A stretch of 64,000 nucleotides of DNA from Halorientalis regularis (GTDB lineage: Archaea; Halobacteriota; Halobacteria; Halobacteriales; Haloarculaceae): positions 62,001 through 126,000 of the forward strand of contig NZ_JALJCL010000009.1 of NCBI RefSeq assembly GCF_023698535.1, in the 5' to 3' direction. Positions 49,907-57,220 of this stretch are shown in pieces; the first letter of the stretch is position 1, and every line of letters starts with the position of its first letter. The position numbers and the translations under genes were made by a program. The notes below the pieces were generated by a model. That model made no database searches. It had not been told where the DNA came from and worked only from the letters and a program-made list of their open reading frames with translations.

Positions 49907-51295
49907 ATGGAATGGTCCGGTCCAGCCGAGGCGTTACTCGAACACGCCCGGGACAAGATCGTCGTTCTCGACGAGGAGGGGACCTTCCGCTACCTGAACC
50001 GGGCGACAGCGGAGGTTCTCGGCTTCGACCCCGAGGAACTCCGTGGGGAGACCGCCTTCGAGTACATCCACCCCGACGACCGCGAACGGGTCCTGTCGCG
50101 GTTCGAACGGCTCGTCGCGGGTACGGAGTACGACAGGACGGTCGAGTACCGCCATCGGACCGATGACGGGTCCTACGTCTGGCTGGAGAGCCGCATCGCC
50201 GAACTCACCGACCCGGAGGAGGGGTACGTCGTCAGCTCGCGGGACGTGACCGAGCGCGTCCGGGCCGAACGCGAGCGCGACGCGACCGCCGAGCGACTCG
50301 AAGAACTCGCCGCCAAGGCCGACGACGTGCTGTGGATGTTCTCGGCCGACTGGTCGGAGTTGCTCTTTCTCAACGCGGCCTACGAGTCGATCTACGGCCA
50401 GCCGGTCGAGGACATCCGGGCGGACCCCCGGCGCTTCCTCGAAGCGACCCACCCCGACGACCGGTCGGCAGTTCAGGACGCCATGACCCGTCTCTCGGCC
50501 GGCGAATCGGTCGATATGGAGTACCGCGTCAACCCCCGGCAGGACTACAGCTGCTGGGTCTGGGTGCAGGCCGAGCCGATCTTCGAGGCGGGCGAAGTCG
50601 TCCGGATCGTCGGGTTCACACGCGACGTGACCGACCGGCGACGCCGCGAGCGACAGTTGCGCGTGATCGACACGCTCCTCCGACACAACCTCCGCAACGA
50701 CCTCAACACCGTCATCGGCCACGCAGAGTACGTGTCCGAACACCCAGAAGACGATCCGCCGAGCCACGCCGCAGCCATCGAGCGAACCGCCCAGGCACTG
50801 CTCCACAAAGCCGAGAAACAGCGCCGGACTATCGAGTTGCTCACCGATCCCGTCACGCCGTGTCGAGTCGATCTGACGACCACCATCGAGAACGCCATCG
50901 CGACGGTCGAGGACGACTACGATGTCGACGTGGAGACCGACCTCCCGCCGTCGCTGCCGGCCTGTGCGCTCGGCGAGATCGGCACCGCGATCCAGGAACT
51001 GCTCGGCAACGCCGCGAAACACGCCGACGACGCGCCGTGGATCCGGATTACCGCGGCGCAGGTCGACGACCGCGCCGTCGTCGAAATCGAAGACACCTGC
51101 CCCCCGATCCCCGACTACGAGTACCGCGTCCTGACCGGCGAGCAGGAGATGGACGACGTCACCCACACCAGCGGCCTCGGCCTCTGGCTGGTCTACTGGG
51201 TCGTCGACCTCTCGGACGGCACCATCAGCTTCGAGACCGACGACGACGGTAACACCGTCACCGTCTCACTGCCGCTGGCAACGTCGGAACCCTGA
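49907..51295 (+). CDS. PAS-PAS sensor histidine kinase
   Basis: A 462-aa soluble kinase. PAS 1 is at about 5-125 (FRYLNRATAEVLGFDPEELR), PAS 2 at about 135-250 (DDVLWMFSADWSELLFLNAA). The H-box is VIDTLLRHNLRNDLNTVIGH near residue 260. HATPase_c has the N-box LLGNAAKHADDA, but the G1 motif reads IEDTCPPIPDYEY in place of D-x-G-x-G-I, while G2 HTSGLGLWLVYW is intact. The altered G1 could weaken ATP binding. TTTTTTATC about 25 nt before the ATG gives a leaderless promoter. Confidence 0.87.
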   Translation: MEWSGPAEALLEHARDKIVVLDEEGTFRYLNRATAEVLGFDPEELRGETAFEYIHPDDRERVLSRFERLVAGTEYDRTVEYRHRTDDGSYVWLESRIAELTDPEEGYVVSSRDVTERVRAERERDATAERLEELAAKADDVLWMFSADWSELLFLNAAYESIYGQPVEDIRADPRRFLEATHPDDRSAVQDAMTRLSAGESVDMEYRVNPRQDYSCWVWVQAEPIFEAGEVVRIVGFTRDVTDRRRRERQLRVIDTLLRHNLRNDLNTVIGHAEYVSEHPEDDPPSHAAAIERTAQALLHKAEKQRRTIELLTDPVTPCRVDLTTTIENAIATVEDDYDVDVETDLPPSLPACALGEIGTAIQELLGNAAKHADDAPWIRITAAQVDDRAVVEIEDTCPPIPDYEYRVLTGEQEMDDVTHTSGLGLWLVYWVVDLSDGTISFETDDDGNTVTVSLPLATSEP

Positions 51296-51341
51296 AACCG
51301 TCCGCAAAGCCGCGCTCACCCCTCCGCGCAGATCTCCACGA

Positions 51342-51445
51342 CCACCTTTTTCCCGCTCGGGTGCGCTTCACGCACCACTCGCGGCAAAAACGTGGGCGAA
51401 AAAGGCCGGTCGCTCGCTCCGCTCGCGACCGGTACGACGGACTAG
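51342..51445 (+). repeat. Palindromic element copy D (tandem with copy E)
   Basis: CCACCTTTTT (51342-51351), inner hairpin GGTGCG/CGCACC (51360-51376), core AAAAACGTGGGCGAAAAAGG (51386-51405), then stem CCGGTCGC (51406-51413), loop TCGCTCCGCTC, stem GCGACCGG (51425-51432). It ends TACGACGGACTAG, which runs into a duplicated fragment of the hisH 3' end (51443-51510). Confidence 0.75.
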
Positions 51446-51510
51446 CGCTCCGCACAGATATCGACAAAATTCCGCAGAATCTGCAGTCCCGTCTCCCCCG
51501 ACTTCTCCGG
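51431..51510 (-). pseudogene. Duplicated 3' end of hisH (truncated copy)
   Basis: These 80 bp are identical to 51601-51680, the last hisH codons plus stop and flank, 170 bp away. It encodes only about 22 C-terminal residues with no start, so it is a dead fragment. A more degraded third trace may lie at about 51320-51341 (CCTCCGCGCAGATCTCCACGA). Confidence 0.85.
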
Positions 51511-51512
51511 AT

Positions 51513-51615
51513 CCACCTTTTTCCCGCTCGGGTGCGCTTCACGCACCACTCGCGGCAAAAACGTGGGCGAAAAAGCCGGGTGCTCACTTCGTTCGCACCC
51601 GGTACGACGGACTAG
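51513..51615 (+). repeat. Palindromic element copy E, abutting the hisH stop
   Basis: CCACCTTTTT (51513-51522) through AAAAACGTGGGCGAAAAAG is identical to copy D. The module stem is CCGGGTGC (51576-51583), loop TCACTTCGTTC, stem GCACCCGG (51595-51602): a different but fully paired stem. After it the sequence is again identical to D. The terminal ACTAG contains the hisH stop codon (51612-51614). Confidence 0.75.
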
Positions 51616-52316
51616 CGCTCCGCACAGATATCGACAAAATTCCGCAGAATCTGCAGTCCCGTCTCCCCCGACTTCTCCGGGTGGAACTGCGTGCCGAAGA
51701 CGGTCCCGCTCTCGTCGGCGATGATACTCGGGAAGTCGGGTCCGTAGTCGGTCGTCGCGACCACCGCCGCGTCGGCCTCGGGTTCGGCGTAGTAGGAGTG
51801 GACGAAGTAGGCGTGGTCCCCGTCGACGGAGCCGCCTTCGGCGACTCCGTCTGCCTGTGGGATCTGCGATCCCACGCTGTCGACCCCGTCGACCAGCGGG
51901 TGGTCTCGCTGTACGTCGAGTTCGTTCCAGCCCATGTGGGGCACCTTCTGGTCGCCGTGGAACCGCCGGTTGGTCCCGGGGATCAGGTCCAGCCCTTCGG
52001 CCTCGCCCTGGCCGGCGTGGTCGGCCTCCTCGCTCGTGGTCAGGAGCATCTGCATCCCGAGGCAGATGCCAAAGAGCGGCGTGCCCGCGTCGGCGGCGTC
52101 GGCCAGCGCCGCCCGGAAGGGGCCGGCGTTCTCCATGCCCTCGCTGAACGCGCCGACGCCCGGGAGGACGATGCCGTCGGCGCTGTCGACGGCGGCCGGT
52201 TCCTCGATTACTGCCACCGACGCGCCCGCCCGCTCCAGCCCGCGGGTCACGCTCCGGAGGTTCCCCAGCCCGTAGTCGACGACGACCACTTCGGCGGCCG
52301 TCTGGGTCGCACTCAT
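51612..52316 (-). CDS. hisH: Imidazole glycerol phosphate synthase, glutaminase subunit HisH
   Basis: A 234-aa class I glutamine amidotransferase giving ammonia to HisF in histidine synthesis. VVVDYGLGNLRSVTRGLERA is the family start; the nucleophile is Cys85 in FGICLGMQM; His and Glu are in QFHPEKSGETGLQIL. KVPHMGWNEL and AYFVHSYYA are conserved. Residues about 147-166 (SVGSQIPQADGV, then AEGGSVDG) are an extra segment between HPLVDGVD and DHAYFVHSYY, encoded by two triloop hairpins; most HisH lack it. The ATG at 52316 was chosen over 52343 because MSATQTAAEV fits the acidic, short N-terminus. Confidence 0.93.
   Translation of the reverse strand: MSATQTAAEVVVVDYGLGNLRSVTRGLERAGASVAVIEEPAAVDSADGIVLPGVGAFSEGMENAGPFRAALADAADAGTPLFGICLGMQMLLTTSEEADHAGQGEAEGLDLIPGTNRRFHGDQKVPHMGWNELDVQRDHPLVDGVDSVGSQIPQADGVAEGGSVDGDHAYFVHSYYAEPEADAAVVATTDYGPDFPSIIADESGTVFGTQFHPEKSGETGLQILRNFVDICAER
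51825..51875. repeat. Two triloop hairpins inserted in frame in hisH
   Basis: Hairpin 1 (51825-51851): GACGGAG / CTCCGTC plus inner CGCC / GGCG, loop TTC, one C-A mismatch. Hairpin 2 (51857-51875): GTGGGATC / GATCCCAC, loop TGC. Stem lengths and 3-nt loops match the hairpins of elements B and C. They correspond exactly to the non-conserved HisH segment. Confidence 0.65.
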
Positions 52317-52378
52317 GTGTGCTGGTTGGCGGGTGCCGGTCAAGTCAGTTCCGCTACGGTCGAACGTTGCATCGTCAC

Positions 52379-52963
52379 TCAGAACGAGCCGAGCGTCGAC
52401 TGCCCACCCGCGCCCGTCAGGTCGGCGGCCCGCTGGATGGTTCCCTCGAAGGTCGTCTCCTGACTCCGGTCGTACAGCGTCGCCGCCGGGTGGACCGAGA
52501 CCATGACGGTCCGGGTCTCGCCCGCGATGGGGCAGTCGAACGTGTCGCCGGCCTCGCCGGTCACGGCGACGTCTCGATCCAGGAGGTGTTCGCTCGGCAC
52601 CTTCCCGAGCGTGACGATCACCGTCGGATCGACGGCGTCGATCTCCCGGTCGAGGTACTCCCGGCAGTTGGCCAGTTCCTCGCGCCGGGGGTCGCGGTTA
52701 TCCGGCGGCCGACAGCGCACGCAGTTGGTGATCCGCACGTCGGCCCGCGCCAGCCCGGCGGTCCGGAGCGCGTCGTCGAGTACCGTGCCGCTCCGGCCGA
52801 CGAACGGTTCGCCCTGGTCGTCCTCGTTGGCCCCGGGTCCCTCGCCGACGAACAGCAGGTCCGCGTCCGCGGGGCCGACGCCGTTGACGATCCGGCTCCG
52901 GCACTCGGCGAGGCCGGGACAGCGCGTGCATTCGACTACCTCCAGATCCTCCATCTCGCCCAT
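52379..52963 (-). CDS. Type-4 uracil-DNA glycosylase (Fe-S UDGa)
   Basis: A 194-aa family 4 UDG, removing uracil from DNA. Fe-S ligands: Cys in ECTRCPGLAEC near residue 12, and NCVRCRPPDNRDPRREELANC near residue 80-100. Active-site blocks: VGEGPGANEDDQGEPFVGRS (motif A) and VSVHPAATLYDRS (motif B with HP). Length and motif order fit haloarchaeal UDGa. An ATG nine bases downstream (MEDLEVVEC) is also possible. It is upstream of hisH on the same strand but 62 bp apart. Confidence 0.93.
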   Translation of the reverse strand: MGEMEDLEVVECTRCPGLAECRSRIVNGVGPADADLLFVGEGPGANEDDQGEPFVGRSGTVLDDALRTAGLARADVRITNCVRCRPPDNRDPRREELANCREYLDREIDAVDPTVIVTLGKVPSEHLLDRDVAVTGEAGDTFDCPIAGETRTVMVSVHPAATLYDRSQETTFEGTIQRAADLTGAGGQSTLGSF

Positions 52964-53013
52964 GGGGACGCTCCGGCAGGCGGGACCAAAAGTGAGTCGC
53001 CTGCACCGGGTCG

Positions 53014-53577
53014 TCAGGCCGAGCCATCGCGCCGGAAATCGTCAGCCCCGCGGGCGGCCAGGCGCGCGACCCGGAGTGGTTCCGGGCGGCCACCCTCCGG
53101 CGTGAAACCGTCGACGACCGCAGCCGCCGCGTCGTCGTCGAGGCCGACGGCGCGGACGAAGACGGTGTCGTCGGCGACGCAGACACGCTGGCGGTCGGGC
53201 TGATCGCGGTACGTCGCCAGCCGTCGGTCGAGGGCGTCGCCGTCGAACTGTTCGCGGAGTGCGGACTCCAGCCCGTTACTCTCCTCGTAGGTCACCGACA
53301 GAACCGGTCGGTCAGTGTGGTCGGCGACCCGGTGCAGGTCGACGACGTTGAACCAGGCGGGAGCGATCCCGGCGACGAGGACGTACTGCACGTCGTCGCG
53401 GCCGAGATCGTCGAACAGCGCACAGATGGCGTCCGTGGCGTCGGTCCCGCCGACGGTGCAGGTGGTAAACGCGAAGCCGTCGACGACGCTGCTCGCGCGG
53501 GTCACGACACCGGCGAGCGTGCTCCAGTCCTCGCGAAAGGACTCGGCGACCCCGAGGGCACGGACCCCTCGCTTCAC
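53014..53577 (-). CDS. DUF99 family protein (endonuclease V-like fold)
   Basis: A 187-aa DUF99/UPF0215 protein: MKRGVRALGVAESF, VVTRASSVVDGFAFTTCTVG, GTDATDAICALFDDLGRDDV, QYVLVAGIAPAWFNVVDLHR and PVLSVTYEESNGLE. The family resembles endonuclease V in fold, but the catalytic acidic set is not complete, so nuclease activity is uncertain. The ATG overlaps the stop of the upstream DUF5786-like gene by 4 bp (53574-53577), giving translational coupling. Confidence 0.85.
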   Translation of the reverse strand: MKRGVRALGVAESFREDWSTLAGVVTRASSVVDGFAFTTCTVGGTDATDAICALFDDLGRDDVQYVLVAGIAPAWFNVVDLHRVADHTDRPVLSVTYEESNGLESALREQFDGDALDRRLATYRDQPDRQRVCVADDTVFVRAVGLDDDAAAAVVDGFTPEGGRPEPLRVARLAARGADDFRRDGSA

Positions 53578-53765
53578 GTGTTCTCGTCTTCGTCCTCTTT
53601 GATGTGTTTGAGTTTGTCGAGGAGTTCGTCGTTCGACGCGCTGAACTCGTACTCGACGTCGCCGTCGTGGGTGTTCTCGGATGTTGATACGCCGTCGTCG
53701 TCCTCAAAATCAGTGTCGTAGTCCTGATTTTCCTGTTCGGACTCGTCGTAGCTCCCGAACCCCAT
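53574..53765 (-). CDS. Small acidic haloarchaeal protein (DUF5786-like)
   Basis: A 63-aa protein: MGFGSYDESEQENQDYDTDF, then ENTHDGDVEYEFSASNDELL and DKLKHIKEDEDENT. This is a widely conserved haloarchaeal small protein that I associate with DUF5786 (from memory). It is highly acidic, probably partly disordered with a C-terminal helix. It is coupled to the DUF99 gene by a 4-bp overlap. Function unknown. Confidence 0.82.
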   Translation of the reverse strand: MGFGSYDESEQENQDYDTDFEDDDGVSTSENTHDGDVEYEFSASNDELLDKLKHIKEDEDENT

Positions 53766-53844
53766 GTGCGTTCATTTGAGTTGCAGCGTCAAAAGTATCT
53801 CGCCGCCCGGTACCCTGATACGCCCCCCGACCGACCACGGGAAC

Positions 53845-54513
53845 ATGGACGTGTACAACGTCACGGCCGACGCGGAGACGTTCACCTGCAACGCCTACCT
53901 GGCGCTGGGCGAGCGCGCCGTCCTGGTCGACGCCGGCGCGGTGGACGGCGTCGTCGACGAAATTCGGACCCACACCCGGGACATCGACGCCGTCATCCTC
54001 ACCCACCAGCACGGCGACCACGTCGCACAGCTGGACGCCGTCCTCGACGAGTTCGACGCCGAGCTGTACGCCTACGCTCCCCACGACCGCCGGACCGTCG
54101 AACTGGACGACGGGGATCAGGTCATGATCGGCGACGAGGCGTTCGACGTGGTGTACACACCCGGTCACGCCGACGACCACGTGTCGCTGGTCAGCGAAAC
54201 GACACTGTTCAGTGGCGACGTCGTCGTCCACGACGACGGCGCGTTCGACTACGGTTCGTTCGGGCGGACCGACATGGCCGGCCAGTCACGCGACCGGCTG
54301 ATCGAGAGCATCCGCGACCTGCTCGACCGCATGCCCGAGGGGGGTCGCGCGAGCGATGCGAGCGCGGCCTCGGGAGCCGAGCGAAGCGAGTCTGCCGGCG
54401 TCGAACACATGTACGCCGGGCACGGCGACACCTTCGAGGGTGACGTGCGCGACGTTGTGGAGACGGCACTGGAGCGCGCGGAGAAGCGGGAACCGAAGTA
54501 CCCAGACGAGTAA
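53845..54513 (+). CDS. Metallo-beta-lactamase-fold hydrolase (glyoxalase II-like) with a repeat-derived insert
   Basis: A 222-aa MBL-fold protein. Zinc ligands: His54, His56, Asp58, His59 in THQHGDHV; His108 in TPGHADDHVS; Asp125 in FSGDVVV; His193 in MYAGHGDTF. The pattern fits the glyoxalase II-like / persulfide dioxygenase-like group; the substrate is unknown. Residues about 166-184 (GGRASDASAASGAERSESAG) are an Ala/Ser-rich insert between DRMPEG and VEHMYAGHGD, encoded by two copies of the hairpin-loop motif, so the gene has absorbed a palindromic repeat without losing its frame. Confidence 0.88.
   Translation: MDVYNVTADAETFTCNAYLALGERAVLVDAGAVDGVVDEIRTHTRDIDAVILTHQHGDHVAQLDAVLDEFDAELYAYAPHDRRTVELDDGDQVMIGDEAFDVVYTPGHADDHVSLVSETTLFSGDVVVHDDGAFDYGSFGRTDMAGQSRDRLIESIRDLLDRMPEGGRASDASAASGAERSESAGVEHMYAGHGDTFEGDVRDVVETALERAEKREPKYPDE
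54346..54393. repeat. Hairpin-loop repeats inside the MBL gene
   Basis: CGCGC / loop GAGCGATGCGA / GCGCG (54346-54366), then a second loop GAGCGAAGCGA (54379-54389) with a weak stem. On the minus strand the loops read TCGCATCGCTC and TCGCTTCGCTC, fitting TCRCNNCGYTC. Confidence 0.6.
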
Positions 54514-54604
54514 CACCGCGAGCGACCCGACCACATAAAAAGACGTGTGTATCCGAATCCACACAGTTTATAAGAGATTGGGATGACACCCCCCAATACC
54601 AACC

Positions 54605-55150
54605 GTGGGACTCCGAGACTGGGTCTTCGGTGGCGACGAGACGGCGCTGGAGACGGCCAACCGGCTCCGTGGAACCGCCAAGGAATCGCCCGACGAGGTC
54701 GACGTTGACCGGCTCGTCGGATTGGCCACCGAATCCGAGGAACACGCGGTGTCACGCGCCGCGGCCGACGGGATCACCGCGCTGGCCGAACAGCGACCGG
54801 GGCGCCTGTTCGATCACGTTCCGGCACTGATCGAGGGTACGACGGTCCTGGAGGGTGTCGGCTCGAGACAGCGCGGGGCGTTCGCGCGGGCGCTGGAACA
54901 CGTCGCCGACGAGGACCCCAGCGTCGTCGCGCCCGAGGCGGCTCGGCTGGTCGACTCGCTGGAGGCCGAACTGGAGGCCGACAAGAAACCGGGGAGCGAC
55001 GTGTACATCGACCCCGACAAGGCGGCCGGGCTCTGCCACGCCGCGGCCGCCGCCGGGATCGACGACGCGGAACCGTTGCTGGAGCGACTGCGACGCCACT
55101 CCGAGCCGACGGTCAGCGACGCCGCCAGAGCGGCGTTACGAGAACTCTAG
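54605..55150 (+). CDS. HEAT-repeat-like helical protein (181 aa)
   Basis: Starting at GTG 54605, the product [20 protein letters not shown] is all-helical with HEAT-like pairs of amphipathic helices: [58 protein letters not shown] and [20 protein letters not shown]. Such proteins usually mediate protein contacts; the partner is unknown. The TATA box TTTATAAG near 54568 leaves a short leader. The TAG shares CTAG (55147-55150) with the stop of the convergent rpl40e. Confidence 0.7.
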   Translation: MGLRDWVFGGDETALETANRLRGTAKESPDEVDVDRLVGLATESEEHAVSRAAADGITALAEQRPGRLFDHVPALIEGTTVLEGVGSRQRGAFARALEHVADEDPSVVAPEAARLVDSLEAELEADKKPGSDVYIDPDKAAGLCHAAAAAGIDDAEPLLERLRRHSEPTVSDAARAALREL

Positions 55151-55296
55151 GCCGCGTTGCGTTCGCGGTTCTTCGGTCGCAGGTTCCCGTAGCCACACTT
55201 CCGACAGCGGTCCGCCTCGTTCGGGTTGCGCGCGTTACACCGCATGCAGATCATCTTCGCCAGAATGCGGTCTTCCGCTTTCTCGAACGTAGCCAT
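55147..55296 (-). CDS. rpl40e: Ribosomal protein eL40
   Basis: A 49-aa eL40 zinc protein: [49 protein letters not shown]. The four Cys (CMRC and CRKC) bind one zinc; the tail is basic. In eukaryotes the same protein is fused to ubiquitin. It is too short for many ORF callers, but the family match is unambiguous. It shares its stop tetranucleotide with the convergent HEAT-like gene. Confidence 0.93.
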   Translation of the reverse strand: MATFEKAEDRILAKMICMRCNARNPNEADRCRKCGYGNLRPKNRERNAA

Positions 55297-55379
55297 GAGC
55301 GCCTGTTCCCCGTCGTCGTGGTTAAGTGTTCCGAGACGACCCGGACTGGCTTTTTTATCCCACCCACCCTATCCACACT

Positions 55380-56423
55380 ATGTTCTACGACCGGGTCGCC
55401 GACCTACCCCTCGTCGTCGAGGAGATCGACCTGACACTCCAAGAGCGAGACACCACCAGCGGGTTCGCTCGCGCCACCACGACCGTCGCGCTCTCGGGGG
55501 CGGGCGAGACGGGGAACGGCGAGGACGTGACCTACGAGACCGACCGCCACCACGACATCGCCGAGGCGGGCTTCCCCGATCTCACCGGCGAGTCCACGTT
55601 CGCCGAGTTCTCCGAGCAGGTTGGCGAACTGGACCTGTTTCCGACGCCGCCCGAGCGCGAGGATTTCCGGCACTACCGCCGGTGGGGCGTCGAGAGCGCC
55701 GCGCTCGACCTGGCGCTCCGCCAGAACGACCTCGACCTGGCGTCGGCGCTCGACCGCACGTACGATCCAGTCCAGTTCGTCGTCAGCACGCGGCTGGGCG
55801 AGCCACCCACGACGGATCGGCTGGAGCAGGTCCTCGACGTGCGTCCCGGCACGGAGTTCAAACTCGACCCGACGACCGACTGGCCCGCCGAGCTGGCCGC
55901 CGCGGTCGCCGACCTCGCGCCCGTCCGCATCTGTGACCTGAAAGGCCAGTACTCGGGGACCGACGTGGACGCGCCGCCGGATCCCGACCTCTACGAACTC
56001 GTACTGGAGACCTTCCCCGACGCCGTGATCGAGGATCCAAATCTCACCGACCAGACGCGCCCGCTGTTCGAGGGCCGCGAGGGCCGCGTCTCCTGGGACG
56101 CCCCGATCACCGGGGTCGAGAGCATCGAGGCCCTGCCGTTCGAGCCCGACTGGCTCAACATCAAGCCCTCTCGCTTTGGCAGCGTCGAATCGCTCTTCGC
56201 GAGCATCGAGTACTGCATGGACCACGACGTCCGGATGTACGGCGGCGGCCAGTTCGAGCTCGGGGTGGGTCGGGGCCACATCCAGGCGCTGGCTGCGCTG
56301 TTCTATCCCGACAGTCCGAACGACGTGGCTCCCGGCGGGTACAACGACCCCGACTTCGAGGGCGATCTGGCACCGAGCCCGCTCGACCCGCCGGCCGAGC
56401 CTGTGGGGTTCCGGTGGTCCTGA
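55380..56423 (+). CDS. Enolase-superfamily protein (muconate-cycloisomerase-like), substrate unknown
   Basis: A 347-aa haloarchaeal enolase-like barrel protein. The barrel signature residues are in ICDLKGQYSGTDVD (Asp at the end of a strand, Lys next), VIEDPNLTD (Glu-Asp) and LNIKPSRFGSVESLFASIEY (Lys), with MYGGGQFELGVGRGHIQALA as the closing strand. The N-terminal capping domain (1-125) is divergent. Dehydratase, racemase or cycloisomerase activity is possible. TTTTTTATC about 25 nt before the ATG at 55380 fits a leaderless start. Confidence 0.75.
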   Translation: MFYDRVADLPLVVEEIDLTLQERDTTSGFARATTTVALSGAGETGNGEDVTYETDRHHDIAEAGFPDLTGESTFAEFSEQVGELDLFPTPPEREDFRHYRRWGVESAALDLALRQNDLDLASALDRTYDPVQFVVSTRLGEPPTTDRLEQVLDVRPGTEFKLDPTTDWPAELAAAVADLAPVRICDLKGQYSGTDVDAPPDPDLYELVLETFPDAVIEDPNLTDQTRPLFEGREGRVSWDAPITGVESIEALPFEPDWLNIKPSRFGSVESLFASIEYCMDHDVRMYGGGQFELGVGRGHIQALAALFYPDSPNDVAPGGYNDPDFEGDLAPSPLDPPAEPVGFRWS

Positions 56424-56486
56424 CGGGCAGAATCGAGCCTGGACACGATCACTGGATTTGAAGACGGTCGGCAAACTAGTCGGAGC

Positions 56487-56648
56487 ATGGTCCTCGAGTT
56501 CTTCTGGTTCGCGTTCGGCCTCGTCGTCACCGTGAGCATCATCGCCATCGGCGCGTACATCGGTACCCTCCGCGCGCTCGACACGTTCTACGGCGACGGC
56601 AACAGTATGTTCCTCTCCGAGGAGTTCCACGGTCGGCAGGAGCCGTGA
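56487..56648 (+). CDS. Small single-helix membrane protein (53 aa)
   Basis: The product is MVLEFFWFAFGLVVTVSIIA then IGAYIGTLRALDTFYGDGNS and MFLSEEFHGRQEP: one N-terminal membrane helix and a short cytoplasmic tail. G/C-rich codon use and an exact fit between neighbours support it. It stops one base before the convergent tsr3 stop. Function unknown; no family recognised. Confidence 0.6.
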   Translation: MVLEFFWFAFGLVVTVSIIAIGAYIGTLRALDTFYGDGNSMFLSEEFHGRQEP

Positions 56649-56649
56649 G

Positions 56650-57168
56650 CTACTCCCGGTCGAGGTAGTCGTCCTGCACGTCCAGAATCTCCGCGGAGTT
56701 CGTACATTCGGCGTAGCGACGCAACGGTTCGTCGTTGAGTTCGAGGAACGTGTGGCCCCAGGTGAACTTCGACACGAGTTCCTCGGCGTGGTCGCGCTGG
56801 CCGAGGATACACAGTGCGCCGGCGAAGGCTTCGACGGTGTTCAACTCGAAGGGCGTCCCGTAGTTGACGGGGTTGGCCGCGACGAGGAAGGGCAGGGCCC
56901 GGTGGATGCCTTCCAGATCGAAGGCCTCGCGTTCGGCGGTCTCCCACGAGCAGTCCAGTGCCACGAGGCGGTCGTGGCGCACGCCGGATCCGACGCCGTC
57001 CTCTGGCGAGAGGACCCGGTCGGCGAAGGGGTTGAGAACGATACCTGGTGGTGTCGACCGGGTCGCCCGGTGTAACTCCGCGAGGTCGAACCGCGCGAGT
57101 TTCCGGGCGCTGCACTTGTCGGGATCGTCGTCGCCCTCGTAGCGGACGTGCAGGCCGTATGCGCCCAT
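56650..57168 (-). CDS. tsr3: Tsr3-type 16S rRNA aminocarboxypropyltransferase (DUF367)
   Basis: A 172-aa Tsr3/DUF367 enzyme, which transfers the aminocarboxypropyl group of SAM to the hypermodified pseudouridine of small-subunit rRNA. Conserved blocks: [77 protein letters not shown] and [18 protein letters not shown]. Length is typical of archaeal Tsr3. Along with Nob1 and ribosomal proteins it adds to the ribosome-biogenesis content of the window. Confidence 0.92.
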   Translation of the reverse strand: MGAYGLHVRYEGDDDPDKCSARKLARFDLAELHRATRSTPPGIVLNPFADRVLSPEDGVGSGVRHDRLVALDCSWETAEREAFDLEGIHRALPFLVAANPVNYGTPFELNTVEAFAGALCILGQRDHAEELVSKFTWGHTFLELNDEPLRRYAECTNSAEILDVQDDYLDRE

Positions 57169-57190
57169 CGACTGGACAAACGCAGTCAGG

Positions 57191-57197
57191 CTTTAAG
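57191..57197 (+). promoter_or_regulatory. TATA-like box of the redoxin gene
   Basis: CTTTAAG ends 23 nt before the GTG at 57221 and supports that GTG as a leaderless start. Confidence 0.5.
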
Positions 57198-57220
57198 TCC
57201 CTTGCAGTAGAGTTTCGGAT

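Noticed and set aside
51342-51615. Simple transcription terminators for hisH and the kinase
   Set aside because: The shared core, end motifs and duplicated gene fragment are more than termination requires, and archaeal termination mainly uses T-runs.
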